Source: Spisula solida (Eukaryota > Mollusca > Bivalvia > Venerida > Mactridae). Taken from it: a stretch of 64,000 nt of DNA. Under the pieces are notes generated by a model. It was not told the origin of the DNA. It saw only the letters and a program-made list of their open reading frames with translations, and searched no databases. The DNA is taken from the NCBI GenBank assembly GCA_947247005.1, contig OX365962.1, forward strand, positions 11,567,201-11,631,200, given 5' to 3'. Shown piece after piece: positions 12,880 to 24,800 of the stretch. Position 1 is the stretch's first letter. Each line of letters opens with the position of its first letter. The position numbers and the translations under genes were made by a program.

Positions 12880-13045
12880 GATGGCATAGAGGAATGTCGT
12901 GCGCTAAGAGATCGGAAGCTCCGGGTTCGATTCGATTCAGGGACCTGTCTGCACCACTGCTTAAATATCGGAGTAAGAATAACTGTTATACACAATGTTC
13001 CATTTTGCCCTGGTGTGTGAATTGGTGCCAGACAGTGTCATAGGC
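12880..13045 (+). mobile_element. Possible SINE fragment with tRNA-like box B
   Basis: A box-B-like CGGGTTCGATTCGATTC occurs near 12922 and 'ccctggtgtgtgaattgg' near 13007, in the order seen in the window's other SINEs. The match is weak and there is no clear tail. Confidence 0.3.
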
Positions 13046-13555
13046 CGAAGTGTAGCGACTGCGATCGGCGTATTTTCTTTGGATAATCTGGGAGGAAACG
13101 AACTGAATGACCAATCTCCCAGAAAGCATCATATAAAAGACTAAGCGAAAGATAATTTAGTCATTTGTCATGCATTCTTTAAAGTTTTCATCAAAGAAAT
13201 ATCGCATACATTGTATGAGCTATCAAAGAATTTACGATTTCTATTCCATGGTATTCTCTCAGAACGTATTTCCGGTCCGGATATGTACGGACGTACGGAC
13301 CCAACACGGACTTTAAACGTACGGTCCCAATTCGGACATTAGCAATTTCGCATAAATAAATGTCTGCCGTCGCGACATGTCGTTTCACATTCGATGATTA
13401 ATTCAATATTGCTACAGTGTTGACATAACTAGAAAATTTAGCGAAGTCTGCTTGCTTATAATATCAAGCAAATAATACTTATTTGTCCTTGTTTAAACTG
13501 GAGAACAGGTAGCCACCGTACTGTAACCGTACATTGAATCTACGGGACCGTGCAT

Positions 13556-14200
13556 TTTTAGCTTTCTTGAGCATGAAGTGCTCAAGGTGAGGTATTGTGA
13601 TCACTCACCGTCCGTCGTCCGTTTGTTGTACGTCCGTCGTCCGTCCACACTTTCAAATGACATCTCCTCTGAAACCGCTTGACCAATATTGATGAAATTT
13701 TGTCTGGATGTTTCTGATATAGGGGGATTTAAAAATCGCTCAAATAAAGTTGATCCATGTAGAACTCTGATTGCCATGGCAACCAGGTAACAAAACCTTT
13801 AAAATTCTTCTTCTAAGAAACCACAAGGCATAGAGCTTAGATCTTTAGCATGAAGCATTGCGTAGGGGACCTTTACCAATATTGCTCAAATCATGACCAC
13901 CGGGTCAATATTGGCCCCGCCCCGGGGTCCCTTAATTTTGTATAAGAGATATATAGAAAAAACTTCTTTTCTGAAACCACAACGCATAGAGTTTAGATAT
14001 TTACCATGTAGCATTGTCTAAAGGACCTCTACCAATTTTGCTCAAATCATGACCCCTGGGTCATAATTGGCCCCGTCCCGGCCGCTACACCAAGTATAGA
14101 ATGTTTTTTTAAAAAGGACTTCTTCCCTTGAACCGCTTGATGGATCTTCATAAAATTTGGTCTGTAACATCTTTAAATGGGAATTAAATGAAGAACCGTA
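13556..14200. repeat. Dispersed 'gtccg' repeat with internal duplication
   Basis: Runs of CGTCCGTCGTCC are followed by two tandem diverged copies of 'aaccacaa.gcatagag.ttagat.ttt' with 'gacc.c.gggtca.aattggccccg', offset about 150 bp (near 13820-13930 and 13975-14085). No coding capacity is present. Confidence 0.6.
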
Positions 14201-14389
14201 ACAATATTTGCGCGATTTATAGTCTAAGGGGAAGCATTTCTAGCAGTATTAGTATTTTGTCGTCGATACATTTGACTTAAATGCCACTTTTGGCATTCAA
14301 TGTAGACAGATATAGTTAACACTCCGTCCTCAATTGTTGGTAATTTGTTAAAAACATCCTAATTCCTTATACTTACTTGACGATCGGAA

Positions 14390-14830
14390 AAAAGCTTGGC
14401 GAGAAAATGGGACTTTAACTGTGTTTGTCCGTCTGTCCGTCCGTCCGTGTGTCCGTACGAATGCACCGGTAGTTGTGGGGTGTGGAACAATAGGCTATTT
14501 TTAGATTCCATTCATTCCGTCACTTGTGGGGTGCAAAATGCTACTTGTGGGTTGCAACCAAACAAAAGAAAGAACAAAAGAAAACCCCACAAATACCGTC
14601 TTATGAGTACGTCCGTCCGTCAAACAATCTTGATCCTGACATAACTCAAACAGTTTCCAAGCTAGGTTTATGAAACTTGGTATGTGGATAGGGGGCAATA
14701 AGGGGATAATGCACGTCTAAAAATATTTAGATTTCGACCAAAATTGTGGTTGCTATGGCAACAGAAACATTGAAAATGGCTTAACACCGGTAGGGGACTT
14801 CTGTATTGCTTGCAATTCTTAATTACTTGT
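14390..14830. repeat. Dispersed 'gtccg' repeat, copy shared with 50190
   Basis: GTCCGTCTGTCCGTCCGTCC is followed by 'gatcctgacataactcaaac' and 'agtttccaagctaggtttat'. The second part recurs at 50205-50255 and 50350-50400. Confidence 0.7.
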
Positions 14831-14994
14831 TTACTTTAGTTTGCATCATAAACTGTATAGCTATTTTAGAGATCAGATTATGACCCTACGTTATCTTTTA
14901 CACTCAAGTATATAACACAATTTATAGTAAAGCTTACAACTTCTATACATAAAGTGTAAATCTACATATATATTATAATCAGTCAACAGTTGGT

Positions 14995-15190
14995 CATGTT
15001 TTCATATCGGTCCAATTCGTGACTCTTACGTTTGACTACTAGAACTAATACAATTGTATATTCCCATGACCTGACTGCAGTAGTCATCGGTAATCCTCGT
15101 CAATCGTCGGCTATCATCGGTTTTATTGGGTAATCATTGGCAATCATCGGGGTAATCCTCGGCAAACATCGACTATTATCGGTTTCAGAT
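14995..15190 (+). promoter_or_regulatory. Conserved upstream block of gene A
   Basis: This stretch aligns with 38504-38690 upstream of gene B. Both contain TTTTCATATCGGTCCAATTC and AATC.TCGTCAATCGTCGG. It lies about 600-800 bp before the gene A start. The match shows that the duplication included 5' flanking DNA; a regulatory role is inferred only from conservation. Confidence 0.55.
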
Positions 15191-15246
15191 GAATGCGCTG
15201 TAGTTAACGTTACACTATGACATTACATACTATAACATCGTAGTAA

Positions 15247-15665
15247 CAGTGTAGCAATACCACGTGGTTTTTGACTACAGTTCCAAGTAGACATTTGTAA
15301 ACATTGGAACACAAATATAGCCATAAGTATTCTATTTGTCGTTGGATTTCTATGAAATATACGCCACGCTAAGGGGGAAATTATTTGCTTTCCATTCAAT
15401 ATAAGATCTTTTCCAGCAGCTTTACCGATTTTTCATTACCCTGTGAAACCTACACGTTCCACGGTTTTACAGGGTAGTGGACGAAACGGCACTGTCCCAG
15501 AAAAAGATGTTACATTTCAAGGAAAGCAAATAATTCACCCTTAGCGTGGCGTATATTTCAAAGAAATCGACGAAGAAATAAATTAGTTATGGATACTTTA
15601 TTTTCCAATGTTTACAAATTTCTTCTTGTAACTGTAGCCAAAAGTCACGTGATATTGCTACACTG
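15247..15665. mobile_element. Foldback DNA transposon FB1, copy 1
   Basis: The ends are CAGTGTAGCAATA and its exact complement TATTGCTACACTG. Nearly the whole 419 bp is an inverted repeat with arms of about 200 bp around a centre with CCCTGTGAAACC/GGTTTTACAGGG. A perfect 5-bp duplication AGTAA flanks it (15242-15246 and 15666-15670). It has no coding capacity. A second copy lies at 61065-61472. The CAG ends and short duplication suggest a hAT-related family with 5-bp duplications, but this is inference. It sits about 130 bp upstream of the gene A start codon. Confidence 0.9.
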
Positions 15666-15748
15666 AGTAAGTAACGGAAATAACGAAACATTTCACGAAT
15701 ATTAATCTGGGTCAGTTTTCGCCTTTGTGTATAGTGCCGTTGATTAAG

Positions 15749-15763
15749 TGCCCTTATCACGTT
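15749..15763 (+). promoter_or_regulatory. Conserved promoter-proximal motif, gene A
   Basis: TGCCCTTATCACGTT is identical at 38838-38852 upstream of gene B. It lies 49 bp before the start codon here and about 48 bp before it in gene B. The match could be a promoter element or conserved 5' leader. Confidence 0.5.
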
Positions 15764-15797
15764 CATTTGGAATACCAACATTTAGTGACAAGTAACA

Positions 15798-15843
15798 ATG
15801 TATTTACTTCATGACTTTGTTTTCATCTCGTTCCTTCTTGCAG
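15798..15843 (+). CDS. Gene A exon 1: signal peptide
   Basis: ATG opens a 15-residue hydrophobic leader (MYLLHDFVFISFLLA) and a phase-1 donor CAG|GTAAG follows. The start is supported by the matching exon at 38887 ([13 protein letters not shown]) with the same phase. The first base of the next codon joins exon 2 to make Gly. Confidence 0.8.
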
Positions 15844-18800
15844 GTAAGATTTCAATAACTCAAAGCTAATTATCCCTCCCAAAACTTTTTTCCGATCAAC
15901 CACTCAAAACACTGTAGAAGGAATTATGATGTTTTTCACAAAATTTGATAATCAATAATTGACTTCAGAATGTTAATTATATCTGTCCAAACAGTATGCC
16001 AAAATTTATATAAAATTTTCAGTAACATGTATGGACGACACAATACTAATTCTACAAGAGCTGCTCTATAAAACGTGCATTTCAATACGATATTTTGTCA
16101 ACAAACCAACTGGAGGCTGTATTTTGTTTTTGTTCATCTTATGGTATTTTCCATCTTTGACAGTCAGCTGAAGTGCTCAAAATTTATCATTCTGCATAAA
16201 GTTTAACAAGTTATTGACAATAACCGTTTTGGGTTTAATGGGGCTTTAACACACCGGCAAACTAAGTAGCTAGAGTACTCACTTGTACATGTACAGCTAC
16301 TGCAACTTTTGTAATTTAATACTTTTGGAATCATTCAAGTTTCATTTTAGAAAAATCGACAAATCAAATGCCGTTGGCCAATTAACAAGAATAACATTGC
16401 TTCATTGGCAAGTACTTTAGCTTGAAAGGTCAGGCTAAAACAAGGTATTTCAGCCATTAAAATTAATGTTGGAACTAAGTCATTCAGGGCATTTAGCTTT
16501 TTGATTGCTGAAACTGGTTCATTTAGAATTTCGACAGCTTAAACATAGGAGGATCGGACTGTCACTTGTTTAGTTGTGCATTGTGCCTCGTATGTTTTTT
16601 TATGTTTTCTGTGTTCGGCTGGTTCAGGTTGGTATTATGCCTTGTGTTTTTTATGTGTTCTGTGCTCGACTGGTTCAGGTTGGTATTATGCCTTGTGTTT
16701 TTATGTGTTCTGTGCTCGACTGGTTCAGGTTGGTATAATGCCTTGTGTTTTTATGTGTTCTGTGCTCGACGGGGTCAGGTTGGTATTATGCCTTGTGTTT
16801 TTTATGTTTTCTGTGTTCGGCTGGTTCAGGTTGGTATTATGCCTTGTGTTTTTTATGTGTTCTGTGCTCGACTGGTTCAGGTGGGTATTGTGCCTTGTGT
16901 TTTTTATGTTTTCTGTGTTCGGCTGGTTCAGGTTGGTATAATGCCTTGTGTTTTTTATGTGTTCTGTGCTCGACTGGTTCAGGTGGGTATTGTGACTTGT
17001 GTTTTTTATGTTTTCTGTGTTCGGCTGGTTCGGGTTGGTATTATGCCTTGTGTTTTTATGTGTTCTGTGCTCGACTGGTTCAGGTGGGTATTGTGCCTTG
17101 TGTTTTTTATGTTTTCTGTGTTCGGCTGGTTCAGGTTGGTATTGTGCCTTGTGTTTTTTATGTTTTCAGTGTTCGGCTGGTTCAGGTGGGTATTGTGCCT
17201 TGTGTTTTTTATGTGTTCTGTGCTCGGCTGGTTCAGGTGGGGATGGTGCCTTGTGTTTTTTATGTTTTCTATGTTCGGTTGGTTCAGGTGGGTATTGTAC
17301 CTTTGTTTTTTAAGTTTTCTGTGTTCGGCTGGTTCAGGTGGGTATTTTGCATTGTGTTTTTTATGTTTTCTGTGTTCGGCTGGTTCAGGTGGGTATTGTG
17401 CCTTGGGTTTTTATGTGTTATGTGCTCGGCTGGTTCAGGTTGGTATTATGCCTTGTGTTTTTATGTGTTCTGTGCTCGACTGGTTCAGTTGGGTATTGTG
17501 CCTTGTGTTTTGTATGTTTTCTGTGTTCGGCTGGTTCAGGTTGGTATTGTGCCTTGTGTTTTTTATGTTTTCAGTGTTCGGCTGGTTCAGGTGGGTATTG
17601 TGCCTTGTGTTTTTTATGTGTTCTGTGCTCGGCTGGTTCAGGTGGGGATGGTGCCTTGTGTTTTTTATGTTTTCTATGTTCGGTTGGTTCAGGTGGGTAT
17701 TGTACCTTTGTTTTTTAAGTTTTCTGTGTTCGGCTGGTTCAGGTGGGTATTTTGCATTGTGTTTTTTATGTTTTCTGTGTTCGGCTGGTTCAGGTGGGTA
17801 TTGTGCCTTGGGTTTTTATGTGTTATGTGCTCGGCTGGTTCAGGTTGGTATTATGCCTTGTGTTTTTTATGTGTTCTGTGCTCGGCTGGTTCAGGTTGGT
17901 ATTGTGCCTTGTGTTTTTTATGTGTTCTGTGCTCGGCTGGTTAGGCTGAGTACTACCTACTTTGTCTGACCTAATATTATCTTTTTGATATTTCAGGATG
18001 TTGTTATGGAGAATATTGTCACACGGCACATGATTGTCACCTGACTTCATGCGCTTATAATCGTCACATTGCGTGTTACAAAAACGACTGTGTATGTTAC
18101 TTACGTAAGTATATATGTTGTTTGCCCGAAATGTAAGTTATAGAAAGACAACACTAACGCGAGGTTGTCTTATTTTGTCGAGAGACAAAATAAACAACTA
18201 GGGTTAAGTTTTCTTTCTAATTTATATCATTGGCCAGTGATTGGCTGTCACTTTGTAAACGTAAGGTTTTTCTAAATGTATTACAATGCTGACCGATTAA
18301 ACTGTCCAATAAAAATCAATAACACGGTGTTGTGATTTTAAAGTTGTAGACTCCAATACAACTCGACCATGAACATTGATAGAGGTCGAAGATAAGTACA
18401 ATGAAGTTGTAAACATACAGTGCAGGATAATATTATCCTGCACTGTATAGTCCGCGCAGGATAATGTGGCAGTCACGTGACGCAATGTTTTCTGTTTTGG
18501 ACTATGTCAATTGATTGAATTAGGTGTATCATGGTCAAGGTTTGGTATTATAAATATATTTAACCACCCATCAAATAGAAAAACTTCGTAGCCTAGAGGT
18601 TTAGTGCGTAGAATATACTCCGACAGGATATCGGTATTTTTGGTTGTGGGTTCGAAACCTTGTCAAGATAGATGCACTTTTTATTTCTTTCTTTTTTCAT
18701 CTTAATAAGTTTAAAAGACATTCAAGTTATCAAATGTTTCGACTCTGTTGAACGATGCTTTTAAGTTTAATGGCTGCAAAAATGGTCACATTGTTGTAAT

Positions 18801-21800
18801 CATGTTAAGGCAATTAAAGAACAATATTGAAAGCTAGATATAGCCATCGAAGATGTACTGGGGCGACTTGTGATTCACGTCTTATCTAGCGACGAAGCTA
18901 CAGATACAGCGTCTGAGTGTGACAGTAACTGTTAAATGTCGTCGTTGAATGGACGGTAAAGGATTAGCTGCACAAGGCATTCATACTATAATGAAAAGTA
19001 AACGAACACTAGTCCATATTAAGTCTGTATTTCAACAGTTTCTACTTGCATGATATTTAATGAAACGCACAAACAACAAACATTTACATTATTTTAAAGT
19101 AATCTGTAATCAATATCGTGTATTACCTGCAGTGAAATAGTCTCGACTGCCACATTATCTAGCACGAACTATAGTAATTGCACTCATTTCTTTGAAAATT
19201 AAGACACACCCCATCAGTTATCATCGCATTTAGCAACACCGCCTCAGTTAACATCAATGTAAATTGCCGTAGCCATGATATAATTATATTATACAGTATA
19301 TCTAATACTACAGAATTTGAGTACATATGTTATTTGGTGAATAGCAAGTGACTAGTCTTGTATATTGTGTATCGTATTTTGTACACAGTCCGGTAGCTTT
19401 TGGTTCTACATGTTTATAATTTTACACAATTTAATGCTAACAAATAAAAACAAAAATAAACGGCTGACACAGAAAAGTGTAACTGCTAGTTTGTCTATGT
19501 CAGTAACAGCAGACTAGAATTCGAGATTTACCAGCTACATACAACAACTAGGTGATTAAAGGTTTGAAGGATTCATATAGCAAACGTTTTAATCGATACA
19601 TGGAAAAAATATTGAGTCAGACAGGGAATGCAGCACTCAATTGAACCAGCCAAGCACAGAAAACATTAAAATCATACAAGACACAATGCCTAACTTAAAC
19701 ATCCGAGCACAGAAAACATAAGACACGTACAAGGCACAATGCCACACTAAACAAGTAAAGATCCGCCCAAGTCTATGCTGTTGAAACGTAGAATTAAGTA
19801 GTTTCAGCTATCTAAAAGCTGAATGTCCTAGCTGAAAGACCCATTCCCAACAGTAAAACCTGATCCATTTTTAAGTTAGCAACCGTTCTAGATCCACGCT
19901 TTAAACTGCATTTGGTTGCTGACGAGAAGATAACAGGTTAAATTTGACAACCTGTCTTTGCGAAGGCCATAGGTGATGTTCAATATTAATATTACTTGAC
20001 TTAAGGATAAGGACAATCAATCAGATCACACTATATTAAACTCTTGGTCAGAAACAGGTGATATGACTGGCTATTCTTATTCTCCAATTAAATAGATCAA
20101 TATTGAATACCGCCCCAGAGCTGTAAATTTAAATCATGTGAATGGGGCACAATCGCCACCGATACTAAAACTAATATTTCAAGATAATCCAGTCCAGCTC
20201 CAGAAAACGTCACATCTCTCAGAACAAAACACAGAATGACATATCAACTTCCAGCAATGGATTTAACAAGTGATCCCCTTAAGTTCCGGAAGACACATTA
20301 AAACGACTATCCACGGCTAACAATATCGGCCGAAAAATATGTATGTATAAATGCCTCTTCAGCGGCTGTTGGGAGATATTTTAGCATCGGACGAAAATAT
20401 TGAGACCGGATAGATGTGGCATTTCTAACAGATCATTTGAAACGTTAACGAGACTATGTTGTAGTTAACGTTGTGAGAAGTGTGTAGTTTGTGTGAACCA
20501 CTTAATGAAAATATTATGTACCGGTTACAAATGACATTTGAAGAAGTAAACTTGAACATTTAATTTATAATTTATGTCACTATGTGCACTGTGATATATA
20601 TATATATATATTATGTGAAGTATTCTAAACAAGATATACAATGAAGATAACGTCACGTCGTTTTATGACGTCATGCAGGTAAACAAGTAAAGTAAACAAC
20701 ATACTCCCGCAAAGTAAAAATTGCTTAATATATAACTGAGCACTTAAATCATGTCAGAATCGAAATAGAATATTCAAAAGCCGTAGAAAACATTTTGTAC
20801 CTTTGTTATACAACGGTTTGTCGTTCTGACGCTTTTTGTTCACGAAGACCTATCTCTCAAAAAAGTAATTCAATATACATTGTTGTTGAAAATGATAACT
20901 GCAACGCGGACTGTATTTATAGAACATAAGTGCTACGGTACACCATGTCACAATAACGGAGTATGTCAACAGTCTACGATCGCAGTCTACAATGATTGGC
21001 GTAGTCCGTTTTGTTGGACAGACTGTAACATTGTATTCCACGGCAATCCATCATTATTGAACACATTCCTCAAATAAATTTTCCGATTTGAATGGATATG
21101 ATTATTCTAATATATTACATGTCATTCAATACACCGGTATATTTGTAGAAAGCGCGTGCTCAACTAACCCATGTCACAACCATGGAACGTGTCAACCCAG
21201 TACGCACCAGCCTTACTATAGTTGTCAATGTCGAGCTGGTTGGACTGGACTGCATTGTGAGAGTGAGTAGATGTTTTCTATTTTCGATATAGTTTTCTTT
21301 TTAAAATTAAGAAAGTGACAATCCACTCATTCCTACTCCTTTTATCACACGTGGTTGTGTTAAAACCTATGGTAACACATGTTGTAATTGGAGACAGTTT
21401 CTTGTAGCAGTGGTATGTGACGCTGTTCTTGAAAAACTAGTACAGTAGTAAATAAATCGGGGGTCTCCTGCCTCCTTAAAGGAAGTATCACTATTCCTTT
21501 GGAGTTAGTTTCTCGTGGCAGTGGTATGTGACGCTGCTCTTGAAACACCCATTTTAGGGGGTATTTGAGGGATGATTTTAGCCTTAAACTTTAATATATA
21601 TATATACATTTGGTGTTATGTTTGCATACATATATCTATGTAAAATTATTTTAACCATGTCTTAAATGTGATTGTAAAGCACTTTTGAACGTGTAATTAC
21701 ATGATAAAAGTGCTATATAAATATGGTATAATAATAATAACATGATAGTTACGTTTAGTTTTGTTTTCGTGCGATTACACGAGGGAACAGAGCTTCCTTT

Positions 21801-24800
21801 CAAAAGAAGTAAACACTGTGAGTCATTTTAACATCTTGAATTTCATGTGGCCCCGCTCAGTGTTCTCACAGTTACTTTTTTGTATAAGGTCATTAGTATT
21901 TGAGCTAATCACTTGTCAGAAAGTATCAAGCCGATCATGTACATGTTGTTGTGTGGCTTTTTCATTAGTGCAACAAATCGTATTGTATCAATCGACACAG
22001 TCCAGTTGAAAGCATTAAGTAGATTTAGATGTTCGTCTCACAAACTTTTAATCGAAAAGGGCAGACACAGAAATATAGCTAGAGTAGATAGAATATGCCC
22101 TAAATGTAATTTAAATTGTATCGAAAACGAATACCACTTCTTACTTACTTGTCCGTATTATCGAATTATAAGATTACAATGTTTACCTCGATATTTTTGT
22201 TCCTGGCCTAATATAGGAACATTTATTTCTCTTATGCAATCTACGAATACACATATATATCATGAAAAAAACTAGCAAAATACATCTATTTATTTAATAC
22301 AAGAAATCTAATTGGTTAAATTAATTGATACGCATCAAATATCTACACTTTTCTCAAAATACACTGCTTACCATATATGATTGTTTGCATATTTGTATAA
22401 TAATTATATTCTTATTGTCTTTTTGTACATGTATATATGTTTTTGTTAAAATGTTCAACTTGTCACATTATTATTATTGCATTGGCAATAAACATTTTTA
22501 TATGTTTACGTCAAAATAAAATATTGAAGTTAAATCTGGACATTCATAGCATGGATATACACTAGAATATCTATCGTATTCTTTGACCATAGTAAACAAA
22601 GGTCTTTAACTACCTAGAGAAGCATTTGTACTCACCATTATATAAAACTAACTCCAGGTACATACTGCAGCAGTGATACATGTCAAAATGGTGGACAGTG
22701 TACCAGATCATTACATCAACCATATTACCATTGCCATTGCCCGCATAATTACCACGGAACTCACTGTGAACGTTAGTACATTTTGATATCAACTTTATTT
22801 GCTCTTCCAATGGGTTTCGTAACATTTTCTGAACGCAATACAAAGAACGAACGCATTGTCCAATCTATAAATTTACACAGTCATATAAATGAATAGAACA
22901 TATTCAAACGTTGTATTTTTGGTGTAAGATGTTGAGTCTATTACACAGGGCTGACGGGCATTATGACGATATTGACAAACTACGAGTGCCAATACCGCTC
23001 TAGTATGCCAATATGAACTAAGTACACAACGGCCCTGTATATAACCTGCGTATAAAGTTTTCAATTTATTAACTAGCTTTTTTAGACTGCTAAACAATAA
23101 GAACATTAATTTACATCTTCAACTTGTATTCAAGCGCGCTAATGTCGTCAAATGTTTGTGTACGTTACATACGTACGTCTCTTCCAAAATGACCAGATAT
23201 AGCCTCGGTATGGAATGTTAGGGCACTGGAGTTTTACAAATACTCATTTAGCTATTATAATACGGTTGTGATTTTGTTAGAACCAGACTTTAACACTAAT
23301 GGATCATTATCACATTCCCCAAGTGAAATATCCAATATGGATGGACATGATAACAGCAATACCGACTGTGTTTCTAGAAAATAATTGGTACAGTAAACTA
23401 TGGAATTTTGGCAGTCTGTCAAAATTCCACGTTTGTTCTCGTATCGCACAACAATTTACAATGCCATTTTAGTTTGACAAGACAGTAAATATAATCAAAA
23501 TAAAATCACCGATTTGAATAGTAATAATTATTCTAATGCATTATATTTCACCGGATTTGTTTAAAGAAAACATGTGCTCAAGTAACCCATGTCACAGCAA
23601 TGGAAACTGTCAACCCAGTACGCAACATCCCTACTATAGTTGTCAATGTCATGATGGTTGGACTGGTCAGCGTTGCGATGGTGCGTAATTATCACATATA
23701 TCTTATATGTTTTATTAAACGACAATATGGCAATCCAATTACTACACCTAATGTCATAAAAGTTTTTTTTCTAAAGTAAATGCTTATTCTACCTGAAAAA
23801 AAATACTCACCTGGTTGGCATAAAACAATACTAACGAAATACTTGGAAGCTTGATACTACCCGATGTAACAATATGATATTGATGACTGTCTATGATAAA
23901 GTCAAAGTTACTCACACCACAAAGATAAAGTTAGTTAAACAGTGAACTGACTGAAAGAACATTACGACGTTTATATTAATGACTACATGTATTAACCAAA
24001 TATATAGGTATACTATGCGTATCTGAACAATGATTTCATATATTTTGTTATAACATTGGCAAAAGCATCCGTAATTAGAAACATTATGACAAAATTGCAG
24101 CATTTTGACATATATTTGAAGCAATATGTAAACAGCTTATGTAATCACCAAGCCAATAAGGAATAATAATGTATACATATTATGTAACAAGGATTCTGAT
24201 TGGCTTAGACGGCCTGCACGAGAGGTCTATATATTTTAATATGCAGCTCCAGAAACCAAGGCTAGGGTGGATATAACTTTTTTATGACGTGATGTCATTT
24301 CCTGCGACATAACGTTCCAAACAACGTTACGTTATTTACCGTATTATTTGGCCTACAGCTGCTGATACATATATATAGAGGATATTTGTTGATTTTGGTG
24401 TAAGATCGAATTTTATTTCACCGAGTGATCACAGAAAATCAATATTTTCACGAGTGGCGTAGCCACGAGTGAAAATGTAATTTTCTGTGATCACGAGTGA
24501 AATAAAATTGATCTTACACCAAAAATCAACAAATTTTCTGTTTATTATATGCCTCAATTCCTCTTAAATATGTGCCGTAATTGGCTTAATTGGAAAAATC
24601 ACGTCGAAATTAGAACGTCACGACGTGATAATAATGAGGTCATGATGTCGTAACGCATATTTTAAAGCCCGGTGCCGTTGACGTTACGTTTCTTTTTCTG
24701 TATGATACTGGAACCAGCTTCTAAAACATTGAAAATAACAAAGTGGTAATTTCACTGTTATCTTCACTGTTTATTTCACTGAAAAATCTCCATAATCCAT

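Noticed and set aside
16566..17969. 467-codon open frame (and 399- and 126-codon frames) as a repetitive protein
   Set aside because: The frame comes from a 51-bp repeat, a multiple of three without stops, so several frames are open at once. It lies in an intron and has no supported start or splice context.
17823..18050. Minus-strand repetitive peptide frame
   Set aside because: It is the complement of the same minisatellite and overlaps gene A exon 2.
23378..23465. Functional EGF exon
   Set aside because: The acceptor is recognisable but key Cys codons are lost and no in-phase donor is apparent.
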